From contig NZ_RXZH01000003.1 of the NCBI RefSeq assembly GCF_003970385.1, positions 124,001-188,000 on the forward strand: a stretch of DNA of 64,000 nucleotides, given 5' to 3'. The notes beneath the pieces are model-generated. The model was not told the origin of the DNA, ran no database searches, and was given only the letters and a program-made list of their open reading frames with translations. Shown here piece by piece: positions 50,721-60,286 of this stretch. The DNA comes from Vibrio aquaticus (GTDB lineage Bacteria > Pseudomonadota > Gammaproteobacteria > Enterobacterales > Vibrionaceae). Numbering within the stretch: the first letter of the stretch is position 1; each line of letters opens with the position of its first letter. Both the position numbers and the translations under genes were made by a program.

Positions 50721-50833
50721 TTTTCTCATTCGAGAATTTATAAAAACAAAGTCTGTTTGGTGGAGTAGTGATTCGCTGCTCCACATTACCTCTTTACCTT
50801 ACAACCTTGCTGCTCACAGCATGGGAGGATCTA

Positions 50834-52162
50834 ATGTACTTACCTCAAGAAATTATCCGTAAGAAACGCGACGGCGAAATTCTAACAGCCGAAGAAATCA
50901 ACTTTTTCATCCAAGGTGTTGCAAACAATTCTGTATCTGAAGGTCAGATCGCGGCATTTGCAATGGCCATTTTTTTCAACGAAATGACAATGCCTGAGCG
51001 TATCGCACTGACGTGTGCAATGCGTGACTCTGGCATGGTAATCGATTGGAGCCATAAAGAGTTTGGTGGTCCTATCGTTGATAAGCACTCAACCGGTGGT
51101 GTGGGTGATGTAACCTCGCTAATGCTTGGCCCAATGGTGGCAGCTTGTGGTGGTTTCGTTCCTATGATCTCTGGTCGCGGCCTTGGTCACACAGGCGGTA
51201 CGCTAGATAAGCTTGAGTCAATTCCAGGCTACAACATTACACCGACTAATGAAGTGTTTGGTGATGTGACTAAAGACGCCGGCGTAGCGATTATCGGTCA
51301 AACTGGCGATCTAGCGCCGGCAGACAAGCGTGTTTACGCGACTCGTGATATTACCGCGACAGTAGACAACATCTCGCTAATCACAGCGTCAATCCTATCT
51401 AAGAAACTGGCTGCGGGCCTCGAGTCTCTAGTCATGGATGTAAAAGTGGGTTCTGGTGCATTTATGCCAACTTACGAAGCATCTGAAGAGCTAGCGAAAT
51501 CAATCGTTGCGGTAGCAAACGGCGCTGGCACTAAGACAACAGCAATTCTCACTGACATGAATCAAGTCCTAGCTTCTTCAGCGGGTAACGCAGTAGAAGT
51601 TCGTGAAGCGGTTCAGTTCCTAACGGGTGAATACCGTAACCCTCGTTTACTAGAAGTCACGATGGCGTCATGTGCAGAGATGTTGGTGTTGGCAAAACTT
51701 GCTGATGACACAGAAGACGCGCGTGCGAAACTGATGGAAGTTCTCGATAACGGTAAAGCGGCGCAGTGCTTCGGCAAGATGGTTGCAGGTCTTGGTGGTC
51801 CAGCAGACTTCGTTGATAACTACGATAACTACCTAGAAAAAGCAGAAATCATCAAGCCAGTATTTGCTGATGAGTCAGGTGTCGTTTCAGCAATGGATAC
51901 TCGAGCAATCGGTATGGCGGTTGTTTCTATGGGTGGTGGTCGCCGCGTAGCAACGGACGTAATCGACTACGCAGTGGGCTTTGATGGTTTTATTCGCTTG
52001 GGTGAACAAGCGTCTAGTGACAAGCCTCTAGCTGTGATTCACGCTCGCAATGAAGAGCAGTGGCAAGAAGCAGCGAACGCATTGAAAGCAGCGATTACGA
52101 TTGGTGGCGAATATACGCCAACGCCAGAGGTATATCGTCAGATTCGCGCGGAAGACCTTTAA
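50834..52162 (+). CDS. deoA: Thymidine phosphorylase DeoA
   Basis: Pyrimidine-nucleoside phosphorylase releasing thymine and deoxyribose-1-phosphate; 442 residues (E. coli 440). It has the phosphate-binding [17 protein letters not shown] and the family motif [17 protein letters not shown]. The ATG at 50834 with a GGGAGGAT SD gives [17 protein letters not shown], the standard start; the in-frame extension from 50768 is non-homologous. Confidence 0.96.
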   Translation: MYLPQEIIRKKRDGEILTAEEINFFIQGVANNSVSEGQIAAFAMAIFFNEMTMPERIALTCAMRDSGMVIDWSHKEFGGPIVDKHSTGGVGDVTSLMLGPMVAACGGFVPMISGRGLGHTGGTLDKLESIPGYNITPTNEVFGDVTKDAGVAIIGQTGDLAPADKRVYATRDITATVDNISLITASILSKKLAAGLESLVMDVKVGSGAFMPTYEASEELAKSIVAVANGAGTKTTAILTDMNQVLASSAGNAVEVREAVQFLTGEYRNPRLLEVTMASCAEMLVLAKLADDTEDARAKLMEVLDNGKAAQCFGKMVAGLGGPADFVDNYDNYLEKAEIIKPVFADESGVVSAMDTRAIGMAVVSMGGGRRVATDVIDYAVGFDGFIRLGEQASSDKPLAVIHARNEEQWQEAANALKAAITIGGEYTPTPEVYRQIRAEDL

Positions 52163-52173
52163 TCCCGTCATGC

Positions 52174-52215
52174 TTGAAGCTGCAGCAGTGCTTATTGTGT
52201 CCGCTGCAACTTCAA
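52174..52215 (+). other. Intercistronic hairpin between deoA and deoB
   Basis: TTGAAG-C-TGCAGC (52174-52186) pairs with GCTGCA-A-CTTCAA (52203-52215): 12 bp with one mismatch and a 16-nt loop, no T run. It probably protects or sets the 3' end of the upstream mRNA segment. Confidence 0.6.
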
Positions 52216-52290
52216 CCAAGCTGGGTTAAATAATTACAATTAGATTGGTCGATTGAGCTTTTGCTCTCGGCCAGTTAAAGGAAGAGAGCA

Positions 52291-53511
52291 ATGAAAAGAG
52301 CATTTATTTTAGTCTTAGACTCATTTGGTATCGGTGCAACGGCTGATGCAAAAGATTTTGGCGATGTAGGTTCAGATACGATGGGTCATATCGCAGAGCA
52401 ATGTGATAAAGGCTTGGCAGACAACGCGGATCGTAGTGGCCCACTAAAACTGCCAAACCTATCTAAGCTCGGTCTGGCAATGGCGCATAAAGAATCAACA
52501 GGCAGCTTTGCTCCTGGTCTTGATGCTGACGCTGAAATCATCGGTGCATACGGCCATGCGGCTGAGCTTTCTTCTGGTAAAGATACTCCATCAGGCCACT
52601 GGGAAATTGCAGGTGTGCCGGTATTGTTTGACTGGGGCTACTTCACTGATAAAGCAAACAGCTTCCCGAAAGAGCTAACAGATCGCATTCTTGAGCGTGC
52701 AGGTCTAGACGGCTTCCTAGGTAACTGTCACGCGTCAGGTACTCAGGTTCTTGATGATCTAGGTGAAGAGCACATGAAGACTGGTCTACCAATCTTCTAT
52801 ACGTCTGCTGACTCTGTATTCCAAATTGCGTGTCATGAAGAAACGTTCGGCTTAGAGCGTCTTCTAGAGCTGTGCCAAATCGCACGTGAAGAGCTTGAAG
52901 ACTACAACATTGGCCGTGTTATCGCTCGTCCATTCATTGGCCCAGGTAAAGGCCAGTTTGAGCGCACCGGTAACCGTCGTGACCTATCCGTTGAGCCACC
53001 TTCAGCAACGATTCTTCAGAAGCTAGTTGAAGAGAAGAATGGTGAAGTTCACTCGATTGGTAAGATCTCTGATATTTATGCTGGCTGTGGGATCACTAAG
53101 AAGACCAAAGCTACGGGCATCCCAGCGCTATTTGAAGCAACAAAAGAAGCGATCAAAGAAGCGGGTGACAATACCATTGTATTCACTAACTTCGTTGATT
53201 TCGATTCTGCTTACGGCCACCGTCGTGACGTTGCAGGTTATGCAGCAGCGCTAGAGTACTTTGACGGCCGTATCCATGAAGTCATGGAGCTGATGGAAGA
53301 AGATGATCTGCTCATTCTTACCGCTGACCACGGTTGTGACCCAACATGGCCAGGCACCGACCACACACGTGAGCATATTCCAGTGATCGTTTACGGTGCT
53401 AAAGTGCCAGCGGGCTCTTTAGGTCTTCGTGATACATTCGCAGACATTGGCCAAACCCTAGCAAGCCACTTTGGTACGTCACCAATGGATTACGGTAAAA
53501 ACTTCCTGTAA
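52291..53511 (+). CDS. deoB: Phosphopentomutase DeoB
   Basis: Alkaline-phosphatase-superfamily mutase that interconverts (deoxy)ribose 1- and 5-phosphates; 406 residues. It has the metal/phospho site [33 protein letters not shown], and the C-terminal metal site [19 protein letters not shown]. It links DeoA/DeoD products to DeoC. SD AGGAAGAGAG. Confidence 0.96.
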   Translation: MKRAFILVLDSFGIGATADAKDFGDVGSDTMGHIAEQCDKGLADNADRSGPLKLPNLSKLGLAMAHKESTGSFAPGLDADAEIIGAYGHAAELSSGKDTPSGHWEIAGVPVLFDWGYFTDKANSFPKELTDRILERAGLDGFLGNCHASGTQVLDDLGEEHMKTGLPIFYTSADSVFQIACHEETFGLERLLELCQIAREELEDYNIGRVIARPFIGPGKGQFERTGNRRDLSVEPPSATILQKLVEEKNGEVHSIGKISDIYAGCGITKKTKATGIPALFEATKEAIKEAGDNTIVFTNFVDFDSAYGHRRDVAGYAAALEYFDGRIHEVMELMEEDDLLILTADHGCDPTWPGTDHTREHIPVIVYGAKVPAGSLGLRDTFADIGQTLASHFGTSPMDYGKNFL

Positions 53512-53601
53512 TTCAAAATAGATATTTCAAATAGAGGGCTTGTCCCTCTATTCTTTTGTTTATTGCTTACTTATATCCGATTAAGAAAAGGAAATTAAAT
53601 C

Positions 53602-54321
53602 ATGGCAACTCCACATATCAACGCAGAAATGGGTGCATTCGCAGACGTCGTACTAATGCCGGGTGACCCGCTACGCGCGAAATACATTGCAGAAACGTTC
53701 CTGGAAGATGTTGTACAGGTATGTGACGTACGCAACATGTACGGTTTCACGGGCACTTACAAAGGTCGTAAGGTGTCTGTAATGGGTCACGGTATGGGTA
53801 TCCCATCGTGCTCTATTTACGCGACTGAGCTTATCAAAGACTTCGGTGTGAAGAAGATCATCCGTGTCGGTAGTTGTGGTGCGGTAAGTGAAGATATCAA
53901 AGTTCGCGACGTTGTTATCGGCATGGGCGCGTGTACGGACTCTAAAGTGAACCGTATTCGCTTTAAAGGTCATGACTTTGCTGCTATTGCAGACTACAAG
54001 ATGGTGCGCGCGGCAGAAGACGCGGCAAAAGCTCGTGGCATTGAAGTGAAAGTGGGTAACCTGTTCTCAGCTGAGCTGTTCTACACGCCAGATCCTGAAA
54101 TGTTCGAAGTCATGGACAAATACGGCATCGTTGGTGTTGAAATGGAAGCGGCGGGTATCTACGGCGTATGTGCTGAGTACGGTGCTAAAGCACTGACTAT
54201 CTGTACCGTGTCAGACCATATCAAAACAGGCGAGCAAACAACGTCTGATGAGCGTCAAACTACGTTCAACGACATGATGATTATCGCACTAGACTCTGTT
54301 CTTCTAGGTGATGACGAGTAA
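53602..54321 (+). CDS. deoD: Purine-nucleoside phosphorylase DeoD
   Basis: Hexameric PNP releasing purine base and (deoxy)ribose 1-phosphate; 239 residues (E. coli 239). It has the phosphate-binding [33 protein letters not shown], and the base site with EMEAAGIYG and TVSDH. Last gene of the deo operon. Confidence 0.96.
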   Translation: MATPHINAEMGAFADVVLMPGDPLRAKYIAETFLEDVVQVCDVRNMYGFTGTYKGRKVSVMGHGMGIPSCSIYATELIKDFGVKKIIRVGSCGAVSEDIKVRDVVIGMGACTDSKVNRIRFKGHDFAAIADYKMVRAAEDAAKARGIEVKVGNLFSAELFYTPDPEMFEVMDKYGIVGVEMEAAGIYGVCAEYGAKALTICTVSDHIKTGEQTTSDERQTTFNDMMIIALDSVLLGDDE

Positions 54322-54338
54322 TCATCACTTTGCTTCTT

Positions 54339-54440
54339 CGTCATGCCATTGAACGGAGGAGTGAGTAGGGAATCTCTAGAGGCTTTTTACTCACTTCAAG
54401 AGATCCCCAACTCGCTCGTGCCTCTCTCTTGAGGATGACG
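54339..54440. repeat. Dispersed palindromic intergenic repeat, copy B
   Basis: About 102 bp from CGTCATGCC to GAGGATGACG with inner AGGGAATCTC and GAGATCCCCAACTC..CTCGTGCCTC. It lies between the deoD stop and its terminator. Confidence 0.82.
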
Positions 54441-54444
54441 AATT

Positions 54445-54480
54445 AAAAAAGGGCTGATGCAGATGCATCAGCCCTTTTTT
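54445..54480. terminator. Terminator of the deo operon (bidirectional)
   Basis: AAAAAAGGGCTGATGCA / TGCATCAGCCCTTTTTT hairpin, near perfect; convergent with ytjB. Confidence 0.92.
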
Positions 54481-54494
54481 GTCTCTTAGAATCG

Positions 54495-55100
54495 TTACAT
54501 ATCTTTCAGCAGTAGGTTCTCACCTTTACGCTTATTAGGCTTTCTACGCATGATTAAAGCCATCAGTAAGCCGGCAATAAAGCTTAGGCCAACCATGGTA
54601 TACATATACCGATCGCTCTTACGATAGTAGTGGTCCGAAAACGCCGTCAGTTTACCTGTTTCGAAAGTCACACGCACAAAGCCGATCACACTATTGTCTC
54701 TTACTACCGGCTCTACCAGTTGTTGCTTACCAATCCGTGCTGTTTCTAGTGGAGTATCCAGCCCTAGCATTTCTCGTACTGACTTTGCGTGGTCACTGGC
54801 GGCAAGTTTGACACCTTCAGCATCGTAAATAGTGGCATCAACCACAAGGCTATCTTTGGCCAATTGATTGGCTAGTTTAAGTAAGCGTTCTTGATCTTGA
54901 GTAATGATCATATCGCCCGCAGAGAGAGAAGCTTGCGAGATCAAGATATTCGTTAGAGTCTCTAATTGGTTGGCTTGGATCTGCTCGTTACCTTTAGTGA
55001 TCTTAACGCTGTTGATCGCAATTGTAGTGACCATCGCAACCAAAGAGAGGGTGGCTAACACTTTCAATGCGTTACGAAAAGAAAACAGAGATGAGTCCAT
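54495..55100 (-). CDS. ytjB: YtjB/AhpA-family membrane protein
   Basis: 201-residue protein with an N-terminal membrane helix (about 13-30), a periplasmic domain of about 130 residues and a second helix (about 165-183, YMYTMVGLSFIAGLLMALI) with a basic cytoplasmic tail. This is the Smp/YtjB (AhpA) topology, and the gene is divergent from serB as in E. coli. Function is poorly known. Confidence 0.82.
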   Translation of the reverse strand: MDSSLFSFRNALKVLATLSLVAMVTTIAINSVKITKGNEQIQANQLETLTNILISQASLSAGDMIITQDQERLLKLANQLAKDSLVVDATIYDAEGVKLAASDHAKSVREMLGLDTPLETARIGKQQLVEPVVRDNSVIGFVRVTFETGKLTAFSDHYYRKSDRYMYTMVGLSFIAGLLMALIMRRKPNKRKGENLLLKDM

Positions 55101-55204
55101 TTTTTACCTAAATAGAGGATTATTATACTTTAGAGCATATTGAGACTTGCGTAGGCAAATTGCAATAGGTTAACGTGTTGAGAGATTTTTTAGGAATGAT
55201 TGAC

Positions 55205-56185
55205 ATGGACACGTTAAAGCCCCTTTCTATACGTAAACACATACCACTAATTAACCGCTTACCAGAGTCACGCCTTGCGACATCGTTCGATAAGGCAAAG
55301 GCAGGCTGGGTGGTCTACGGTGACTATCTATGCCCAAGCCAGTTCGATGACATTGACTTTTTTGTTGGTCACTACACGGCGATCCTCGATGTATGGAAAG
55401 TTGGAAACTATGAAGTTGCCCTAATGGAAGGCGAACTGACGGAGCAGCATGAAGAGATCTTGCAAGCGCTTGAGCTTGATTACGCTTCATTAACGGATGT
55501 TCCTGATTTGGCTAAGCCAGGATTGATCGTGTTGGATATGGACTCAACCGCTATTCAGATTGAGTGTATCGATGAGATCGCGAAACTTGCTGGGGTCGGT
55601 GAAGAAGTGTCAGAAGTGACTGAGCGAGCGATGCAAGGTGAATTGGATTTCGAACAAAGCTTACGTCAACGAGTGGGTAAGCTAGCGGGGTCTGATGAAT
55701 CGATACTGAGTGCTGTTCGTAGTGACTTACCGCTGATGCCTGAGCTTCCTGAGCTGATTGGTACACTGAAACAATTTGGTTGGAAAACGGCGATTGCTTC
55801 AGGGGGATTCACCTATTTCTCAGACTACCTTAAAGAGAACCTAGCGTTAGACCATGCTCAGTCAAATCAGCTAGAGATTGTCGATGGCAAGCTAACGGGG
55901 AACGTTCTTGGTGATGTGGTCTCGGCGCAAACGAAAGCCGATATCTTAGTCCAATTGGCGGAGCAATATGATATCGAGCCTCATAACACCATTGCAGTTG
56001 GCGACGGTGCCAATGATTTGGTGATGATGGCGGCAGCGGGTCTTGGAGTCGCGTATCATGCTAAGCCAAAGGTTGAGCAAGAAGCGCAAAGCTCGGTGCG
56101 TTATGCAGGCTTAGGCGGAATCATTTGTATTCTTTCTGCCATCTTAGTCAAACAAAAGCGAGTGAGTTTTCAGCCACGCGCGTAA
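55205..56185 (+). CDS. serB: Phosphoserine phosphatase SerB
   Basis: HAD-superfamily phosphatase catalysing the last step of serine synthesis; 326 residues. Motif I is DMDST (Asp111 nucleophile, Asp113), motif II the Ser in AIASGGFTYFS, and motif III GDGANDLVMM. The N-terminal 90 residues are a regulatory-like domain. The ATG at 55205 is preferred (AGGA SD 9 nt upstream); codons from 55175 or 55196 are alternatives. Confidence 0.94.
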   Translation: MDTLKPLSIRKHIPLINRLPESRLATSFDKAKAGWVVYGDYLCPSQFDDIDFFVGHYTAILDVWKVGNYEVALMEGELTEQHEEILQALELDYASLTDVPDLAKPGLIVLDMDSTAIQIECIDEIAKLAGVGEEVSEVTERAMQGELDFEQSLRQRVGKLAGSDESILSAVRSDLPLMPELPELIGTLKQFGWKTAIASGGFTYFSDYLKENLALDHAQSNQLEIVDGKLTGNVLGDVVSAQTKADILVQLAEQYDIEPHNTIAVGDGANDLVMMAAAGLGVAYHAKPKVEQEAQSSVRYAGLGGIICILSAILVKQKRVSFQPRA

Positions 56186-56207
56186 TGATTGCAAGTGACT
56201 AGAAAAG

Positions 56208-56237
56208 CAAAAGCGAGGTTATTGTGCCTCGCTTTTT
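56208..56237. terminator. Terminator between serB and the PilZ gene
   Basis: AAAGCGAGG / CCTCGCTTT hairpin with an 8-nt loop and T run, between convergent genes. Confidence 0.85.
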
Positions 56238-56243
56238 GGTTTC

Positions 56244-58589
56244 TTACTTGGTGAGTTCAAGCCGGATTAAGACCTCTTCGGTAATGTCGATGAGCTCACC
56301 GTACCCCACAATGTTATTGATCTCTTTTTCCAGACTACGTGCTTGGTGGGTACTGATTTGTGTCAGCTCGGTTAAGTCCTTGCGGATCAGTGCAGTCATG
56401 GCGTCAAAGACGGGCGCCCCACAAATTCGAATCGCATAAAATTCACCCATCATCTGAGCGCGTTTAACAAACCCAATACGATCCTTAAGCGATTCAAACT
56501 CGGTACTGAGCTTACTCTCTACTGATTGAATCCGAGTACCAAATTTACTCGCAAACAGGTAGAGCTCATGAAATTGTGGTCCAGCCCCTTCAATGCGCTT
56601 CATTGGTTGAGCAAGTAGGGTATTGGTGTGACCTTTGTATATCGGTGCTAAGGAGAAGTTTCTCTCGTCCCCGAGCTTCGCTAGGATCGCTAGGTAAGGC
56701 TTGAGCGGGTAATTTACCCCGATCGCTTTTGGTTTTAAGCTCTTGCCTTTTTTCTCAATATAGAGCGGTGAGCTGACCATTTTATCGAGCAAAATGTCGT
56801 GCAAGCCTTCAAGCAGTTCGTTACTCGGAAGCAGTTCTTTTTTCGCGATTAACTTATCTTGGTTATGTTCGATCAAGCGACCAAAAAATGAAATGGTTTT
56901 CATCAGTTGGCTCGATTCCTGAATGGCTAATTGCAGTCGCTTACCACCTGGGCTAATGCGAATAACTTGGTAAGAGACCTCACTCAGTGGAATGGTCTTG
57001 TCGTACAGTTGTAACTCTTTGAAATTGATAGAGCAAAGATCGCCAGCTTTGAGTGGGCTTGGTGACGTCAGCGCTATATTGGCCCCATGTTTAGAGATAT
57101 CAATGGTGACCCCTTCAATTGCTCGGTTATCCGAACCTGAAATCACGATAGGGGAGCGGAATTGATAGCGGGGTTCTCGGCGGCGTGATTGCGCATCAAA
57201 GTAAATACACGATGGATTGCTCTCTGGGTTGCGCGCATGTCTAAATGGATTTAACTCGTTGGCGGCAAGGCGGGGCTTATCCGTCAAGAGGTAATCTCTG
57301 CGACTGCTCTCATCCGAGATTTCTTGCAAAATACCGCAATGGGTCAGAGCGTTTGTTTCGATGTCTAACTCACTTGAATGCTCACCAAGCTCTAGCTTTT
57401 CTTCCTCGGAGAGTTCGAAAACAGAAAGTCGAAACGCTTTCCAGCTCTCTTTCTTAGCGCCAACATGCCAGAACAGCTGACGCACTTCTCGCGTCGCTTC
57501 CGGCATCATCATCGAGAAGAAGAGGTTCTTGTCTTTGTGTTGATGAGTAAAGGAGTAGATGACATTACTGCTGCCCCTTACGCCTGCTGCGGTCAGTTGC
57601 GACATGCGCTTTTGGTGGAACAAACTGCTTAAGGTTTGTTGGTTTCGTTCATCGTGCCAGTATTGCCAAATCGGTTGATTGTTCTCTGTCATCAGCACCA
57701 ATTTAAGCTCATTGCCACTGAAGAAGACAGGAAGATTACAAGTATGCTTGAGATAGGTATGTTCAAAGCCACGTGAACGCGCGCGGATGATTTTATCTTG
57801 ATTATCGTGGCGTGCTTTTTGACTATCATTGGTCAGTAGCGTCTCAATGATCACCTCAATGAGATTGGATGTATCGAGCTTGAGCAGTCGTAAAAACTTG
57901 ATTGCATCGTTTTCGTACGACTCGTCAATGCCAACAATGCGGTATGAAATCGCGTTATCAATACCTTCAACTTGGAGCTCTCTAGCCAGCTCAACAAGCG
58001 TAACATCGACGACTTCTCCCAGCTTGTAATCAAAAGCAGAAGGGACTTTAAATTTGGCCCCAGAAGGCGAGAGATCAACCGTCAGGGCGTTGACCACCTG
58101 CTTGTTTTTCAGCTGCATTTCGATTTGGGTTGAGGTCTTAAGACGGTTTTCTCTGCGCTTAAGGTCATACCCTAAAGTGATAGGCTCAACATCTAAACTG
58201 TTTGGATTGGCGGCCACCTCTGTTCCGACCGGTTTGCCGCGTTTCTGCATCACTCGGAAATTATTGTGGGTGTTACTTAGGGCTTCCCATACGCCTTCGG
58301 TGTAGCTACCAAATTTACGTGTGTTTTTGTGGTAGGCGTTGAAGGCAACATCATCGAGAAAATGTCGAATGCCATCCAGGTTATATTCTCGGCATTCGCC
58401 TTTCACTCGTCCACGAAGATCAACGGGTTTTGTGCAAGGAGCCATAACACGGTTTAACTCCATCTTGACCAATATTTTGGTCGATGGAGGCTCGCCCTCT
58501 GTCATTTGATTAAGAAGGTGCTCAAAGTCGTGTGAGTGATAGGCTGGAATTAATCGCTCGGCTAATGAGAGTATTTCTGGCTGCTGCAT
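56244..58589 (-). CDS. Large protein with two PilZ motifs (PlzC-like)
   Basis: 781-residue cytoplasmic protein with no signal peptide or membrane helix. Two complete PilZ c-di-GMP motifs are visible: RxxxR at 145-149 with DxSxxG at 172-177 (DLSPSG), and RxxxR at 470-474 with DxSxxG at 497-502 (DISKHG). The roughly 290-residue middle and 240-residue C-terminal parts have no family I can name. The gene is the serB-radA neighbour annotated in V. cholerae as the PilZ protein PlzC. A c-di-GMP receptor role is inferred. Confidence 0.85.
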   Translation of the reverse strand: MQQPEILSLAERLIPAYHSHDFEHLLNQMTEGEPPSTKILVKMELNRVMAPCTKPVDLRGRVKGECREYNLDGIRHFLDDVAFNAYHKNTRKFGSYTEGVWEALSNTHNNFRVMQKRGKPVGTEVAANPNSLDVEPITLGYDLKRRENRLKTSTQIEMQLKNKQVVNALTVDLSPSGAKFKVPSAFDYKLGEVVDVTLVELARELQVEGIDNAISYRIVGIDESYENDAIKFLRLLKLDTSNLIEVIIETLLTNDSQKARHDNQDKIIRARSRGFEHTYLKHTCNLPVFFSGNELKLVLMTENNQPIWQYWHDERNQQTLSSLFHQKRMSQLTAAGVRGSSNVIYSFTHQHKDKNLFFSMMMPEATREVRQLFWHVGAKKESWKAFRLSVFELSEEEKLELGEHSSELDIETNALTHCGILQEISDESSRRDYLLTDKPRLAANELNPFRHARNPESNPSCIYFDAQSRRREPRYQFRSPIVISGSDNRAIEGVTIDISKHGANIALTSPSPLKAGDLCSINFKELQLYDKTIPLSEVSYQVIRISPGGKRLQLAIQESSQLMKTISFFGRLIEHNQDKLIAKKELLPSNELLEGLHDILLDKMVSSPLYIEKKGKSLKPKAIGVNYPLKPYLAILAKLGDERNFSLAPIYKGHTNTLLAQPMKRIEGAGPQFHELYLFASKFGTRIQSVESKLSTEFESLKDRIGFVKRAQMMGEFYAIRICGAPVFDAMTALIRKDLTELTQISTHQARSLEKEINNIVGYGELIDITEEVLIRLELTK

Positions 58590-58740
58590 ATTTTTTTGTT
58601 AGAGTATTCCCTGTTCTTGATATCGGCCTTGATATAAAGATCTTTAGTGATATGTTACAGCGAATCAAGTTTCTCGTTGAGATAAACACATGACGGTGCT
58701 GTTTATGTCACAAATACCAAATATTTAGACCAGAGGTTAC

Positions 58741-60120
58741 ATGGCAAAAGCGAAACGAGCATACGTATGTAATGATTGCGGTGCAGATTTTCCACGTTGG
58801 CAAGGGCAGTGTAATGCGTGTGGCGCGTGGAATACGATCAGTGAAGTGCGTTTGGCGGCATCACCAGCGGCGGCAAGAAATGAGCGCCTGACAGGCTATG
58901 CGGGTAATTCGGGTGAAACTCTGGTTCAGGCCCTGTCGGAGATTGATCTGCAGGAAGTGCCGCGTTTTACCACCGGTTATAAAGAGTTTGATCGTGTATT
59001 AGGTGGGGGCGTGGTCCCTGGTGCTGCTATCTTGATTGGTGGTAACCCGGGTGCAGGTAAATCCACGTTATTGCTGCAAACAATGTGTTACTTGGCATCT
59101 CAAATGCCAACTCTCTATGTGACCGGCGAAGAATCTTTACAGCAGGTGGCGATGCGAGCGTCTCGATTAGGGTTGCCGAAAGAGAACTTAAAAATGCTGT
59201 CGGAGACCAATGTTGATCGCATCTGCCAAATTGCAGAGAAAGAGCAGCCGAAGATCATGGTGATCGACTCGATCCAAGTCATGCACGTTGCAGACGTTCA
59301 GTCGTCGCCGGGCAGTGTGGCTCAGGTTAGAGAATCAGCAACCGCATTAACTCGTTATGCTAAGCAAAACAATGTATCGGTGTTTATTGTTGGCCACGTA
59401 ACCAAAGATGGCACTTTAGCTGGCCCGAAAGTGCTAGAGCATATTATTGACTGTTCGGTACTGCTTGATGGCGGCACAGACAACCGATTTAGAACCATGC
59501 GCAGCCATAAGAACCGTTTTGGTGCGGTAAATGAGCTCGGTGTCTTTGCAATGACAGGGCAGGGGCTAAAAGAAGTCAGCAACCCATCGGCAATCTTCTT
59601 ATCACGTGGTGAAGAAGAAACGTCGGGCAGCTCCGTCATGGTTGTGTGGGAAGGAACTCGTCCGCTACTGGTTGAAATCCAAGCTTTGGTCGATTATTCG
59701 CAATTGGCGAACCCTCGCCGTGTCGCAGTAGGCCTTGAGCAAAACCGTTTGTCGTTACTGCTGGCGGTATTGCACAAACATGGCGGCCTACAAATGGCGG
59801 ACCAAGATGTATTTGTGAATGTTGTTGGTGGCGTAAAAGTAACAGAAACCAGTGCGGATTTGGCTTTGGTAATGGCACTGCTTTCAAGCTTCCGCGATAG
59901 AGCACTACCAAAAGATGTGGTGGTGTTTGGTGAAGTGGGCCTTGCTGGTGAGATTCGCCCTGTACCAAGCGGACAAGAGCGTTTAAATGAAGCGTTCAAG
60001 CATGGTTTCAAAAAGGCGATTGTTCCAGCTGCAAACATGCCGAAAGGTGGCATTCCCGGTATGCAGATTCACGGGGTTAAGAAGCTCTCTGAGGCGATTG
60101 AAGCCTTTGATGAGCTGTAG
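58741..60120 (+). CDS. radA: DNA repair protein RadA
   Basis: RecA-like ATPase with a zinc finger and a C-terminal Lon-protease-like domain, 459 residues. Zn ligands are Cys10, 13, 24 and 27 (CNDCG..CNACG), Walker A is GNPGAGKST at 101-109, and the RadA signature KNRFG is in SHKNRFGAVNELG. The C-terminal domain runs from about residue 290. It acts in branch migration and processing of recombination intermediates. It is followed by repeat copy C and a terminator. Confidence 0.96.
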   Translation: MAKAKRAYVCNDCGADFPRWQGQCNACGAWNTISEVRLAASPAAARNERLTGYAGNSGETLVQALSEIDLQEVPRFTTGYKEFDRVLGGGVVPGAAILIGGNPGAGKSTLLLQTMCYLASQMPTLYVTGEESLQQVAMRASRLGLPKENLKMLSETNVDRICQIAEKEQPKIMVIDSIQVMHVADVQSSPGSVAQVRESATALTRYAKQNNVSVFIVGHVTKDGTLAGPKVLEHIIDCSVLLDGGTDNRFRTMRSHKNRFGAVNELGVFAMTGQGLKEVSNPSAIFLSRGEEETSGSSVMVVWEGTRPLLVEIQALVDYSQLANPRRVAVGLEQNRLSLLLAVLHKHGGLQMADQDVFVNVVGGVKVTETSADLALVMALLSSFRDRALPKDVVVFGEVGLAGEIRPVPSGQERLNEAFKHGFKKAIVPAANMPKGGIPGMQIHGVKKLSEAIEAFDEL

Positions 60121-60148
60121 ATGTATCGCTCTCGACTTCTCTGAGTTT

Positions 60149-60253
60149 GGTCATTCCATAGGCCGAAGAATAAGAGAGAAGGGAATCTGCTTGAGTCGCA
60201 TCGTTGTTTTTAGAGATCCCCAACTCACTCGTACCTCGTTCTCGGGGATGACG
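60149..60253. repeat. Dispersed palindromic intergenic repeat, copy C
   Basis: About 105 bp from GGTCATTCCA to GGGGATGACGG with inner AGGGAATCT and AGAGATCCCCAACTC..CTCGTACCTC. It lies between the radA stop and its terminator. Confidence 0.82.
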
Positions 60254-60258
60254 GAAAT

Positions 60259-60286
60259 AAAAAGGTCGGCATTGCCGACCTTTTTA
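60259..60286. terminator. Bidirectional terminator between radA and csdA
   Basis: AAAAAGGTCGGC / GCCGACCTTTTT perfect hairpin with an ATT loop. Confidence 0.93.

Noticed and set aside
50768..50833. 22-residue N-terminal extension of DeoA
   Set aside because: Non-homologous hydrophobic sequence; a strong SD immediately precedes the ATG at 50834.
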